From: Phaseolus vulgaris
Lineage: Eukaryota > Streptophyta > Magnoliopsida > Fabales > Fabaceae
DNA length: 64,000 nt
Assembly: GCF_000499845.2 (NCBI RefSeq)
Contig: NC_023756.2
Span: forward strand, 6,820,815-6,884,814
Direction: 5' to 3'
Made by a program: the position numbers and the translations under genes. This document shows positions 42,669 through 55,200 of the stretch, in pieces. How positions within the stretch are numbered: the first letter of the stretch is position 1; the number at the start of each line of letters is the position of its first letter. The notes below the pieces were generated by a model. That model was not told the origin of the DNA. It made no database searches and saw only the letters and a list, made by a program, of their open reading frames with translations.

Positions 42669-43446
42669 TGATCCTTCCTGTTGACCCGGAACACTGGAGA
42701 ATGCCTCGTCAAAGGATCGACGTGCGCACCGCTTCTCACCTCCGTTCCTCTTCGGGATCTATCTCAAGAACCTGCAAAGAAACGATACGGCGCCGCTGCG
42801 GCCGATCGCACTCTGACGCTCAAGTCAGTGACGGTATCACCAAATACTAAGAACAAGAACCGTGCAAATCCTCTCTTACTCGCAAGCGTAAAGTGCATCA
42901 ACTGAACGTGCGTACCTCAGAAAGTCTGTTAAGAACTCTTATATACCTGGTGGTTTTCTCTCTCCTGGCAGTTACAGACTTGGACACGTGGCTCGTATCC
43001 AACTGTACACGTGCCATCATCTGGAGGCTCCCTGACTTGGCGCTGCTTCTACTCTCATTTTGGCTAAGTTACTTATGCATGGTACTGCCCAGTGCATTGC
43101 TAACTTAGGAGTGCGATCTCTACTGGAACTGGCGAGTTGGGACTTCATACACCTTCCCTGTGGTCTTGCCGGCCGCCTTCATAATCTTCTTCTCCTTCAT
43201 CTTCGGCGATGTGCTTGTTCTGGCGATCTCCGACGGCTTGGTCGCCTGAGTCTACATCTGGCGACTTCATCTTCAACCTGGCGATCGCCTATTCTGGTAA
43301 GCTGGAAATCGGAACACGCCAACTTAACAACTGGCGACTACACGTGCCTCCCGACTTCCTTCCCATCTGCCAACCTGGCGCTTCGTCAACACGCCTACAC
43401 TGTAGCAGGATGCCACGTCATCACACCCGACCACCAGGGCGGTACA
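42669..43446 (-). repeat. 5' LTR of TE-2
   Basis: Same length as the 3' LTR (778 bp). The seven differences seen are near offsets 8, 25, 125, 145, 441, 500 and 518 from the plus-strand start. The TATA box and U5 module are unchanged. Confidence 0.95.
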
Positions 43447-43451
43447 AATAA

Positions 43452-45945
43452 CATGGATATTAATATATATCACTCAAATCAATAAAATTTGCAACTCTAT
43501 TCATAATTCAAAACAATAATATTTTTCTTTCATACTCAATGCTTATAGAAAACTAACATCAAGCATGTCCTAACAAATATTATCACTTGACTCATAAAAA
43601 AATATTGGAATACGTTCTCAACTCCCTTATTCTAGGATGATGTAATACATACGCTATGAAGTTATACTTCAAACTATTTTTCACCTTATTATAACCTTAA
43701 TTTCCTTGATCATATTAGTAGTGAAATTAAGATATCTCACTTTCTTAATAAATTCTATGTTGAATACCCGACTTTAATACCTTTTTAGGTCTCATCACCA
43801 CAACATCCATAAAAAGACAACAACATTCTTAAAGTACTACACCACTCAAAAAGGACAACACAACATCCATCTAAGATAACTTAATAACTCATCAATAAAT
43901 ATTAATAAGTGTTTATCACAGCTAGTACTTAAATTTAACTTCAAATTTTATTTATACAATGTAAACATATATTTTTACTCATAATTATAAAAAGTAACAT
44001 CAAGCACATATTCCCACTTAGGAGGAAAATCAAACAAAACATATCCAATAATTTTTGCTTGAGTAAGATTACTTGCTTCAATGAAGATGCTTCAATGAAG
44101 ATGCAACATAGAGCAACCCTTAATTTTCACTTGAGCAAAATTGTGTTGGATGAGATAAAAGAATTTTATTAAGATACTTTACAAATATATCTAATCTTAT
44201 TCTTTATAAACAATAAAACAATTCATATTAAAAAGACATGTTGGTTAAAAAGACTCTCACTTACATAAATTGAAAAATAGTCTCATTGGCATTGATAAAA
44301 AAAATTCTAGGTAACATAAACTAAAAAATAACCTTATCAATGTTGATAGATAAAATCTTAATTAATGTTGATCGAAAATTAACTTTGACCTACATTATGA
44401 ATAACAATATTGAAAAATAATCCTAAATGACATCAATTGAAAATAATATTTGTAATGTTATTAAAAATAATCCTAAATAACATTAATTGAAAATAATATT
44501 TGTTAATGCTAAAAAAGTGTATATGACATTAGTAAAAAAAATAGGTTGTACTTTGAACGCATGATTGTGAGTCTTCTTTATTTTAAACTTTAGTTTCTTA
44601 GTTAGTTCACATTTTTCTAATTAATTTCTTAGGCGCATGATTCAAGAGAGAGAAGATAAGCATTCCCATAAAGTATACGATGAAACAAAGTGGGTATTGA
44701 TTAAATTAGTAGACGCATATTTTACTGGTGAGCTTCAGTTGAATCAGATTGACGCATGTTCAATATGCTCTGTTGGAGGATTGATAAATGATTAATCTTT
44801 AGAGAACTTGTGAAGATTTCAATGGTGGAAGAACTTAATAATCAAGCGTTTTTTATTCGTTATTTTAATATTTTTTATATTTTCTGCACAACTATCTCAA
44901 CCCCTTTTTGTTATTATTGTTATTGCTAACTTTTATTGCTTGAAAAAAAAATTAATTAAAAAATAACACTAGCTTATACCATAAAAAAGAGAATAAAAAA
45001 TACATAGATAGGAAAAAAAGACCAAATACAAAAAGTTTAAATTCTTAAATTTTCATGTAAAAAATAAAATTATGTAACTTTAACTAATCAAATTACTTTT
45101 ATAAATTTATAAAATTTATTTTTTAAAAGTTTCTATTCAACCAACATGTATTATTATAAAAAATAAATTATTTATGAAGTAAATTATTCTTTACAAATTT
45201 CCTATCTAAAAACTGTCTAATAAGTTTTCAAATAATATTGTATTTGAGAAGAAAAATAGGAGTCCGAAAAAAAAAAAACAAACCAAACTAGTTTTTACCC
45301 GAATTAAGACATATTAGAAAAAAAATACATGCTAAAACCCAAATCAAACGGTATTCTGATAGTAGTTTAATCTGCACTATTTTTCTTACAGCAATTATTC
45401 AAATCAGTTTAATTCTTTGGAAAATCAAATAATATTATAAGAAAAATCAAACCAAAAACCTTCATAAAAAGAAATTTGGTTCGAAGGTGATTTGCTTAGA
45501 ATTATATTTTAATAACACATAATGAAATTTAAAATATAATTAAATAACAACACCAACCAATCTTATAAGTAAGTTTCGTCTCTTTTCACAATTCTAAAAT
45601 GATCCACGTGAAAAAGAAAATCAATTAATAAAATTACTTTTAAAAGTTTCTCCAAAATTATGAGGCCAAACGTCATTTTTAATCTTTTATAGTTTAAAAA
45701 AATAGTTATTTGTCATTTTTAACTAAACCGTTAAATAATGGAAAAATAAACTAAACTTGTTAACCTATTAAACATTTGAAATAATTTTTTAAAAAACATA
45801 ACATACGATATTAAGATTTTTAAGACACTTTAAAATTAACTTACAATAACTGAAAAACATAATGAAAAAGCATAATTTTGTTTTTTTAATTTCATTTTTC
45901 TACTATTTTAGATGTTTTGAATTTGTTCTCACTGATGATGTCTGA
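43452..45945. other. AT-rich spacer with weak tandem repeats
   Basis: No gene seen. A degenerate tandem stretch of about 50 bp units lies at 44250-44520; the clearest pair is aataatcctaaatgacatca (44417) and aataatcctaaataacatta (44466). A 16 bp duplication cttcaatgaagatg lies at about 44076-44104. Confidence 0.55.
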
Positions 45946-45992
45946 GTGGGAGATCCAAAGTGCAAGGAGCAGTTGGTGGATCCAAAACTGGC

Positions 45993-46000
45993 TATAAATA
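45993..46000 (+). promoter_or_regulatory. TATA box of the methionine synthase gene
   Basis: tataaata at 45993-46000, about 30 bp before a CT-rich leader. This places the transcription start near 46025. Confidence 0.65.
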
Positions 46001-46024
46001 CTCCGCAGACCACTCCATTTCATT

Positions 46025-46743
46025 CGCGCCTTCTTTCTTTCTCTTCTTCTCCACAAACAAACAAAGAACTGGTCAATCACCACCCTCTTCTCCTTCTCTC
46101 ACTCTCATTCGTTCATCTACCTTCACCTTTTCCCTTTTCACCCTTCACTTCCCTTATTAAATTCACCACTCTCACTTTCTCTTCACAATCTCACTCTTCT
46201 CTCCATTTCATTACCACTAGCACTAATCTTACTATTCCTTTTTTCTCATTCCCCACTCCGGTAATTTTCCATGCTTTAACTGTTTCTTCTTCTAATGTGT
46301 AGAAACAATTCAATTGCGTACAATGTGATCTTTCATGAAATTTAACACCTACCCTACACCTACTTCTGATTAGTGTATTGAGTTTGTTTACCAATCCAAG
46401 ATTTTCAATTGTTGTTGCTGCTTATGTTTTCTTAGTCTTTTTCATCTGGGGTGGTTGGATGTGACATTTCTTTCGAAACATTTTGTAAATGTAGTATTTT
46501 TTTCATGAATCATGGAACTTGAGTTCTCCCAGGTTTCTGCTTTTGAATTTTGCACCTAATCTGTGCACCTGTTGGTGTGAAATTGGTATGAGTTTGTGGA
46601 AAATTCTAGGCGAAACCGTGTTATTAATTTAAAACCTGCATGCATCCAAGGCGCAATGTTAATCAATGATTTTATTCATGTGTATGTGAATGGATGGTGT
46701 GGAATATTTGGTTTGCAATTTGATGTTTGATTTGATTTGGCAG
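46025..46743 (+). other. 5' untranslated exon and leader intron of the methionine synthase gene
   Basis: A pyrimidine-rich leader (about 46025-46260) without any ATG, then an intron 46261-46743 with ccg|gtaatt and ttggcag borders. Only four bases (aaca) remain between the acceptor and the start codon. Leader introns of this kind often raise expression in plants. Confidence 0.6.
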
Positions 46744-46747
46744 AACA

Positions 46748-49700
46748 ATGGCATCCCATATTGTTGGATACCCTCGCATGGGTCCCAAGAGAGAGTTGAA
46801 GTTTGCTCTAGAGTCATTCTGGGACGGGAAGAGCAGTGCTGAGGATTTGCAGAAGGTGGCTTCTGATCTCAGAGCATCCATCTGGAAACAAATGACTGAT
46901 GCTGGGATTAAGTACATCCCCAGCAACACTTTCTCATACTATGATCAGGTGCTCGACACCACTGCCATGCTTGGCGCCGTTCCAGCCAGATATGGGTGGA
47001 CTGGCGGCGAGATTGGGTTTGATACCTTCTTCTCCATGGCCAGAGGTAATGCCTCTGTGCCGGCCATGGAGATGACCAAGTGGTTTGACACCAACTAGTA
47101 AGTGTAGCTCAGGTTTTTGTTGTATTGTAACTTATGATGCAGTGATGGTAATGATTTGGTTACTGATCTGATTTGTGTTTCCACTGATCCAGCCACTTTA
47201 TTGTCCCTGAATTGGGACCTGATATGACTTTTACTTATGCTTCCCACAAGGCAGTGAATGAGTACAAGGAGGCCAAGGCGGTATGCATTTATAGCCATTC
47301 ACTTTATCTGGTTAATTGCAAACCTTAAGCTGTGAGTGTGAGCAGCATTGGCATGAAAAAATTGGCTATTATGTTTCCTCACTGTATCTCTCATTCATTA
47401 GGAAACGTTCTGGTGATATTTGTTGATCTGTGTAGGAGTCATTATGATGTTTTTGAGTGGCTATTATCCACATCAACATTTTCATTGAATGTTTATTTTC
47501 TCTTCCAGCTTGGAGTAGATACAGTTCCAGTTCTCGTTGGCCCTGTAACATACTTGGTGCTCTCCAAACCTGCCAAGGGTGTTGATAAATCCTTTTGTCT
47601 TCTTTCTCTCCTCCCAAAAGTCCTTGCTGTCTACAAGTAAGAATTCAAATTGTGTACAGTGCAGTTGTAGAATTTGGGCTTCATGTTAATTCTCAATCTT
47701 GCTTGTGACTAAAACTCAGGGAAGTTGTGGCTGATCTTAAGGCAGCTGGTGCTACATGGATTCAATTTGATGAACCTATCCTTGTCACAGACCTTGACTC
47801 TCAAAAGTTGCAAGCAATTTCTGCAGCATATGCAGAACTTGAATCTGCTTTATCCGGCTTAAATGTTCTCATTGAGACCTACTTCGCTGATGTTACTGCC
47901 GAGGCATACCAGACCCTCACATCTCTTAATGTAGTCACAGCATTCGGATTTGATTTAGTCCGTGGAACTAAGACTCTTGATCTAATCAAGGGTGGATTTC
48001 CTAGTGGAAAGTACTTGTTTGCTGGAGTGGTTGATGGAAGAAACATTTGGGCTAATAATCTTGCTACTTCACTCGATACATTAAATAGTCTTGAGGGCAT
48101 TGTGGGCAAAGGTACTTGTTGCACTTCATGACAAAATTCAGGAAACTTCTTTGGTTGACATAGTCACTTGATTTGTTTATTTACTAAACTATAATGCAGA
48201 TAAACTTGTTGTGTCCACCTCCTGCTCACTTCTCCACACCGCTGTTGATCTTGTTAATGAGACCAAGTTGGATAATGAGATCAAATCATGGCTGGCTTTT
48301 GCTGCCCAAAAAATTGTTGAAGTAAATGCATTGGCCAAGGCATTGGCTGGTCAAAAGGATGAGGTAAACTCAGTTACTTTTATTCACTGTTTCACTACAT
48401 TTTTTTCCTCTGTTTCACTACATTATTCACTGAATTACTGTTTTTATCCTTTCATTTTCAGGCCTTTTTCTCTTCTAATGCTGCTGCTCAGGCTTCAAGA
48501 AAGTCCTCTCCAAGAGTGACTAATGAGGCTGTTCAGAAGGCTGTGAGTGCTGATTTCTGTGGTTTTCTGATTCTCAATTCAGTTGAGCAGGATTTGTAAT
48601 GAAATTTATTCTCTTGTTATTCATGGCATCTGTTATTTCCTTCATAGGCTGCTGCATTGAAGGGTTCTGATCATCGCCGCGCCACAAATGTCAGCACTAG
48701 ATTGGATGCTCAACAAAAGAAGCTCAACCTTCCAATCCTCCCAACTACCACCATTGGATCCTTCCCTCAGACTGTTGAACTGAGGAAGGTGCGACGTGAA
48801 TACAAGGCTACCAAGTAAGATATGCCTAGAGTCAATATATTGGCTTGTTTTCTTTTCCATGGTTCTTTTACTTACTATTTTGTTTTTCTTTCTTTCAGGA
48901 TCTCCGAAGAGGAGTATGTTAGTGCAATTAAAGAGGAAATCCGCAAAGTTGTTGAACTCCAAGAGCAGCTTGACATCGATGTCCTGGTACACGGGGAGCC
49001 TGAGGTCAGCTTCCATCCTCACATCACTAAATATTGACATGCTGAGAATGGAAAACAAGAGTGATCTATTACATTACACACTCAAACCTTTTTGATAGAT
49101 CTTCTTCCACCTCTTTCATTTTGAAGAGCAAAATACTCTTGTTGACAAATCTTTGTATTTGCTAATGGTTTGGCTTTATTTGCAGAGGAATGACATGGTG
49201 GAGTACTTTGGTGAGCAGTTATCAGGCTTTGCCTTCACTGTTAATGGGTGGGTGCAATCCTATGGATCTCGTTGTGTGAAGCCACCAATCATCTATGGTG
49301 ATGTGAGTCGCCCCAAGGCAATGACTGTCTTCTGGTCATCCACTGCTCAGAGCATGACCAAACGCCCAATGAAGGGAATGCTTACTGGCCCCGTCACTAT
49401 TCTCAACTGGTCCTTTGTTAGAAATGATCAGCCAAGGTACAAACTCAAGATCCATTGACAAGAACAACACCTTAATCAGAATCAACCACTGTTATTTCTA
49501 ACATGGTGTGAATTAAACCTATCTATCTACAGGTCTGAGACCACCTATCAGATTGCTTTGGCTATCAAGGACGAAGTAGAAGATCTTGAAAAGGCTGGTA
49601 TCACTGTTATCCAGATTGATGAAGCTGCTTTGAGAGAGGGGTTACCATTGAGAAAGTCAGAGCAAGCTAACTACTTGGACTGGGCTGTTCATTCATTCAG

Positions 49701-50198
49701 AATCACCAATGTTGGTGTGCAGGATACAACTCAGGTACTTTCTGGATCACAACCAAAGGGTTAGAATGAAATTGTTTTTCATCTGCATAAAAAGTAATGA
49801 ACTTGCATGCATTGTGTGTTCTTGACAATTGACAGATCCACACCCACATGTGCTACTCCAACTTCAATGACATCATCCACTCAATCATCGATATGGATGC
49901 TGATGTGATCACCATTGAGAACTCTCGCTCTGATGAAAAGCTCTTGTCAGTGTTCCGCGAAGGAGTGAAGTATGGAGCTGGAATTGGCCCTGGAGTGTAC
50001 GACATTCACTCCCCAAGAATACCACCAACTGAAGAAATTGCTGATAGGATCAACAAGATGCTTGCAGTGCTTGAGCGAAACATTTTGTGGGTGAACCCTG
50101 ACTGTGGGCTCAAGACTCGTAAGTACCCAGAGGTGAATCCAGCTCTCACAAACATGGTGGCTGCCACAAAACTCATCCGTAACCAGCTTGCCAAGTGA
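46748..50198 (+). CDS. METE: Cobalamin-independent methionine synthase (homocysteine methyltransferase)
   Basis: Transfers a methyl group from methyltetrahydrofolate polyglutamate to homocysteine, giving methionine; in plants the main form is cytosolic. Eleven exons join in phase to 763 residues, close to the usual 765: 46748-47097, 47193-47280, 47509-47636, 47720-48111, 48200-48363, 48462-48542, 48648-48814, 48899-49004, 49186-49436, 49533-49734, 49836-50198. All introns are GT-AG. The N-terminal Meth_synt_1 half ([18 protein letters not shown]) and the catalytic C-terminal half (from [10 protein letters not shown]) are both complete. The zinc ligands fall at His647 and Cys649 (THMCYS), Glu671 (TIENSR) and Cys733 (NPDCGLK). 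There is no transit peptide. The gene appears intact and functional. Confidence 0.97.
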
Positions 50199-50440
50199 AT
50201 GGTGTCACCAGAGTAGCATCTCAGCAATCACCATGGTTCTGCTGGATGCACTAAGAAAGGAAAATTTGCTTTTTTTTGGTTGTTGCAATAACAGTGTTGA
50301 ATACTTAGTCCCTTAGTTACACTCTTCCCTGCTTTTCTGTATTTTTGTGGCATTGCCTCAGTGTTGCCTTGGTATGCAACTGCAATATTGTATGTTTTTT
50401 TTCTTCATGCATCAATACAATTTTTTCCCTTTGAGTAATG
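50199..50440 (+). terminator. 3' untranslated region and polyadenylation area of METE
   Basis: T-rich 3' sequence after the TGA with ttttgt-type elements near 50340 and caatacaa near 50415. The poly(A) site is probably around 50420-50440. No classic AATAAA is present. Confidence 0.4.
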
Positions 50441-52130
50441 CACTATTCTCTACCTAATATCCAACAACAATTTACCAATATTTTTACAACCGATCAACGA
50501 ACTTGTTGAAGATTTTAAGGTTCAATAGAAGTAAAAAGTTAATAAATTGATATAGGATAAAACAAGAAAAGCCAACAACATCACAAAATGTGCATGGCTA
50601 TATTCCAAGTAAAAGTTCACACTATTAAAAAATGTAAAATATTACTTTCATAATTATAAACACTAATTTATAATTATAATTTGATCGATATAATTTTAAA
50701 ATTACTTTATTTCAGTTAAAATTATTTTTTTAATCAGTTATAATATGATACATAATTATCAACAGTTTTTAAAAAAATATACTTAAAAAATGTGTATAGA
50801 ATCAAAATGCCTTGGACACAAAAGTTCCATAGAACAATTGGAGTCAACCTATAGATTATTTTTTAAATAAAAATTCTTCTTTAAAAATGAAAAATCTAAA
50901 AAAACACTTACATAAAAAAAATATGTTCACGAAAAAAAAATTACTCTAATATTAATCACAATACAATTTAATTTTAATTCTTAACATTCATATTATAGTT
51001 TAACATAATTAGATTACAATATATCAAAGTTTTGGAGGCTGGTGCTTTTTTAACTCACTCGTTAAGTCAATAAAAGATATAACTTATTTTATGAGTGAGT
51101 TGAAGTTAATTTATGGATAATAGATCAAATTAACAGCTTTATACTTACTATATTTTCAAATATTCAGTTGAAGTGTTCACAAGTTTAATTATTCTCGTAT
51201 AACATCACATTATTTGACAATCATTTTAAACACAGAAGTTAGATAAATAACATAAATATTTGAGAGATAATTTTTTATTCTTTTTTATTACATTTTTATA
51301 TATTCAATTCAAGTGTTTAATAATTAGTTTTTAGAACATAAAAATGTCTCCATTCAGGATAAAAGAAACTTTTAAATATACTTAGAAAATAAACGAAATT
51401 TGAAAAATAGTAGAGAGTAACTTTTAAACGGAAGAAAAAATATATACATTTATATTACAAAGAGCTTTTTAAGAAAAAAAAATCAATAATATTTCCATGC
51501 ATATTTAGAATAAAATTCCTCAACTACATTCTTATTTTATTATTAAATATTTTTAAAGTTTCATCAACAAAATTCATTATTCAATTACTTAGTAAAAAGT
51601 TCAATTGTAATAGTCATATTTTAAACTACTACTTTCAATTTATAACAATGTTATACTTTCTAATGTATCTTTCAAATATTACAAATTTTTATTGATAAAA
51701 TGTATTTTTTCTTTCATTTATATGTTCCATTAAAGTTTTTATTAGAAATTTATATTAAAACTATATTTTATATATCAAACATTATTAATAATAACATGTT
51801 ACATTCAAATATGATTTACACAACCCACTTAATATTATTTCTTACAAAAAAAATTGTTTTATTATTTATTATTCCCATTATTTTAAAATCTAAAAATAAA
51901 ATCATAATACAAATTTCTTAATTATTTATTTAAATTATACTTTTTATCTATTTTTTTATGACAATGGTATTCTGTTTCTCGGAAATCTAAATAATATTGA
52001 CAAAGGTTTATTTTATGTAATTTTGTTTACAAAAAGAAGGTTTAATTAGGAAAAAAAAATCCCCAAGGAAGGAATCTGTGTCCAATGTTCTTATCCTTTT
52101 AATAACAGGGTTCGGTTTCATTTCACTCGG
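50441..52130. other. AT-rich spacer between METE and DRB, no gene seen
   Basis: Very AT-rich with many short homopolymer runs. No transposon ends or open frames of interest. The last 100 bp before 52130 should contain the DRB promoter, but no convincing TATA box was seen. Confidence 0.55.
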
Positions 52131-52148
52131 TGTGGTACCATTACAGTG

Positions 52149-52186
52149 ATGTAATGCTCAGTGGAAACAGTTGGGAAGAACGTTGA
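52149..52186 (+). promoter_or_regulatory. Start-stop uORF (ATGTAA) and an overlapping 10-codon uORF upstream of DRB
   Basis: ATGTAA at 52149-52154 overlaps by one base a second ATG (52154) that opens ten codons ending at TGA 52184-52186, 29 bp before the DRB start. Whether they are transcribed depends on the unknown start site. Confidence 0.45.
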
Positions 52187-52215
52187 AGGCGAAAGAAGAA
52201 CGAAGGGAGCGAGAA

Positions 52216-55200
52216 ATGTACAAAACGAAGGTGCAAGAGCTATGCCAGCGACGCTCATGGACATTGCCCGACTACAACACCACCAGAGAAGGCCCCGATC
52301 ACGATCCTCGCTTCATCTCCACAGTCACCGTTAACGGCGTGTCCTTCGAAACCCCTTCCGCCACGCGCAACGCCAAAAGCGCGCAAAACGACGCCGCTAT
52401 GCTCGCCTTTCTCCATTTCTCCCCGCCGTCATCGTCATCGTCGCCGTCGCCGTCGCCGTCGCCATCGCTCTCGCCGTCACCTTCGCCATCGCTCTCGCCG
52501 TCACCTTCGCCGTCGCCTGCCTCTTTTCCCCAACACGTTCTCTCCGTTTCCGCTCTCTCTTCTTTCCCTCAGCCTTCGCTTTGCAACTCGTCTTCTGGTA
52601 CCCTTCCCCCCTTTTTCCACGTGTTATTATTTTGATTGTAGCACGTGGTGTTGTATTTTTTGCATTTGATGATGATTGTCCTGTGTGTAATTTGTGTGGC
52701 AATTTTTTGGCGGTGTAAATTGCATGTTCAGTAATAAAGTAATTTTATAATTTTGTTGAGTGTTGATGGATAAAGGATTGTGTTATGCTCTTATTTGTGG
52801 GTGTACTTCCTCTATAGGCTAGAGGAGATTATTTCCTATTGCGTGATTCCGAACAATTTTATCATGGCTCTGATTCCCGTTACTGAACCAAAATTAAAGC
52901 TTTCTTAGTCGTCCTCGTGAAAATGCTTGCAGTTTCAGCTTGTTAAAATACTGGAATGTTACCTTTTTCGAAAAAAAAAATGTTAGGATGAGTACCGGGA
53001 AGAAAAGAATGCATAAATTTATGAACACCAAGTCATGTTTATATGTTAAAATTAGTGCGTTGATTTGGTTGTTTCATGAATTGCTGCTGCTGTGTTGTTG
53101 AGAAGTTTGTTATGAGATTTTGTTTTGATTGCGTGAAAGAGAATATTTAAATTGTAAACTGATAGTACTTTTTCTAATAGTGTGTTTGGTTTTAGGTTGC
53201 AGACGTGATTTTTTACGTTTCGGATGTGATGATGTGATTTTCTTTTGTTTTGGATGCGATGATAATCTTTTATGTTTTGGGTGCGATGACATGTGAATTT
53301 TTACTTTTTGGATGTGATAATGTTTTTTTACGATAAGGAAGTGATTTTTATAAGCTAATAATTAATGTGCCCACATCTTAAATCCTTATTCAACAAGTTT
53401 CCAAACACAAACCTAAATTGTAGGCAATCTCTTAACTAAGTGGTCTAGGGTTTGAATCCTAGTGATGCCACTTTAGTATGGAATAAACCATGTTGTTGGA
53501 AGGGGAATACTCACCTTATGTCTGCTCAAAATCTTTGACAGGTATTTGTTATTGTTTCTGGCGATGAATAATTCTTACCAATACCAAATTTACCAAAAAT
53601 AGAACTGTAGGGACTATATTCATAATTCTTGATTTCTGTGTGACTACAGTTAGGATTTCAGAATTTACAGAAGATTCATGCTATTTTGCACTGGACCTAC
53701 AGGTGCACTTGATCCCAGATCTGTTGTTGATGACGTACTTCACACAAACGGATTGTTTCAACAACTGAAATTGGAAGAAGTGTGCCAAACATCTCAAATC
53801 AGTAGCCCTCTTGCAGCTGTTAGAGATACAATAACAGTGAAAGATCAAAAAAGTGATATGATTTCTCTTTATCTTTTCTTTGTTGAATCAAATTGATATT
53901 TATTGGTTGTTATGCTTATGTTTTAGTTAGTTCTAGTTTAGTACGGTAAAATTCTTGTTAGAGATAGAGTGTTCTTTTGGTGTGAGATGTGCAGGGAAGA
54001 CTGGATTTGTTAATATGATTTGAGTGACCTAAAATCCAATGTAGTTTTTCCTCTTACTACTTGGCAGTTTCACAGAAAAAAAAACTTGTGGCTCTTGAAA
54101 TCAGGAACAAATATATTCTGTGTTTATTAGCAGTTTATAGGCGGGTAGATTCTGATATACGGGAACCTAACCTTCAATTATGTATATTAATTACCTCTAA
54201 CCTATATAAACGTGTATCTGTGGTATATTCAAACACAGTTTTAGCATCACTTTTAGTTTCTTTTTCTCTCTCTCAACATGGAACCGTAGTCATTTATAGA
54301 ACCATTTTTGGACCCACCTGCATTTGCCACACTTAATGCTGGAAGTCCTGGAGATGAGGATAAGTTTTAACAAGCCACCTTAATTGCACTGTAGCCTTCC
54401 TTAGTTGTGGCCAATTTGGGAGTTGCTTGGTGGTTTAGTCCCATATCAACCAATGATGAGGCCAAACCAGTGTATATAAGTAGAAGACAATTCTAATTGC
54501 ATGGAAAAAACCCTTTTCCCACATATGAATCAAATTAGTGTGGTTGAAATGAATTTATTTTATTTGCACCTTCATAGGGGAATGAATTATTTTGTTGTAA
54601 CAAACTGAAGTAGATTCATTTGAAGGCGAGTGTTAAAAATCAGGAACAAACATGTTCTATATTATTAACAGTTTATAGGCACATAAAATTTGATTTAGGA
54701 GAAAGTAAATTTCCTATATTATGTGTGTTAATTGCCATGAGCCTGTATTAAATATCCTGTATAAAACAGTGATTGTTTGCAGCCAACATTCACTATGCAA
54801 TGCAGTTGTAGTAGAAACTAAAAGGCTGGTTTTGGTTTTGTATTTTGTTTACCAAATTTTTTGGTCACGAATACTCAAGATTGTTGGTAACAGTGTCCAA
54901 AAAATTGTTTTTTCATATTATAAATTTATGTGTGCATGTGTGTTATTTTTAGTTGGACATGTATTGATGCATTTTGATACACTAAACATATTTCATCTTT
55001 ATCCCACTAGTTTAGGTTGGCTACACATATCAACTCAAGCATCGTAAGAAATAAAAGTATGGAGAAAATTGGTAGTATCAAATAACATATTTGATCTTTT
55101 TGTTACGTCCTCTCATGGCATTATATTATTTTATTAATGATGTTGTAATTGTATTACTTGTAACTTTTTGGCATTCAATTTTGTCATAGATATGTTACAT

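Larger units (their letters stand above)
31951..43446 (-). mobile_element. TE-2: nearly complete, young Tat-lineage Ty3/gypsy retrotransposon
   Basis: 11496 bp with two 778 bp LTRs and a perfect target duplication AATAA (31946-31950, 43447-43451). Minus-strand order: 5' LTR, primer site, gag, amber codon, pol (protease, RT, two RNase H domains, integrase), conserved hairpin, tandem array, an antisense gene, polypurine tract, 3' LTR. By eye the LTRs differ at seven positions (about 0.9%), which suggests a recent insertion. The RT and integrase catalytic residues are all present. The second, archaeal-type RNase H and the antisense ORF between pol and the 3' LTR fit the Tat/Ogre lineage. Confidence 0.95.

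Noticed and set aside
45946..46302. 118-codon frame across the METE promoter and leader
   Set aside because: It reads through the TATA box, the CT-rich leader and the intron donor. The CT-rich composition alone explains its Ser/Thr/Pro content.
53170..53410. Possible MITE in DRB intron 1 (gtgtttggttt at one end, ccaaacacaaacc at the other)
   Set aside because: The two ends do not form a proper inverted repeat and I found no target duplication.
53430..53480. tRNA gene or SINE suggested by a B-box-like tttgaatcc
   Set aside because: No cloverleaf can be drawn. At best a SINE fragment, so no tRNA is called.
54340..54640. Small LTR (TRIM-like) element in DRB intron 2
   Set aside because: A ttagtccc-type start and a TATA are present, but matching terminal repeats and a target duplication could not be shown.
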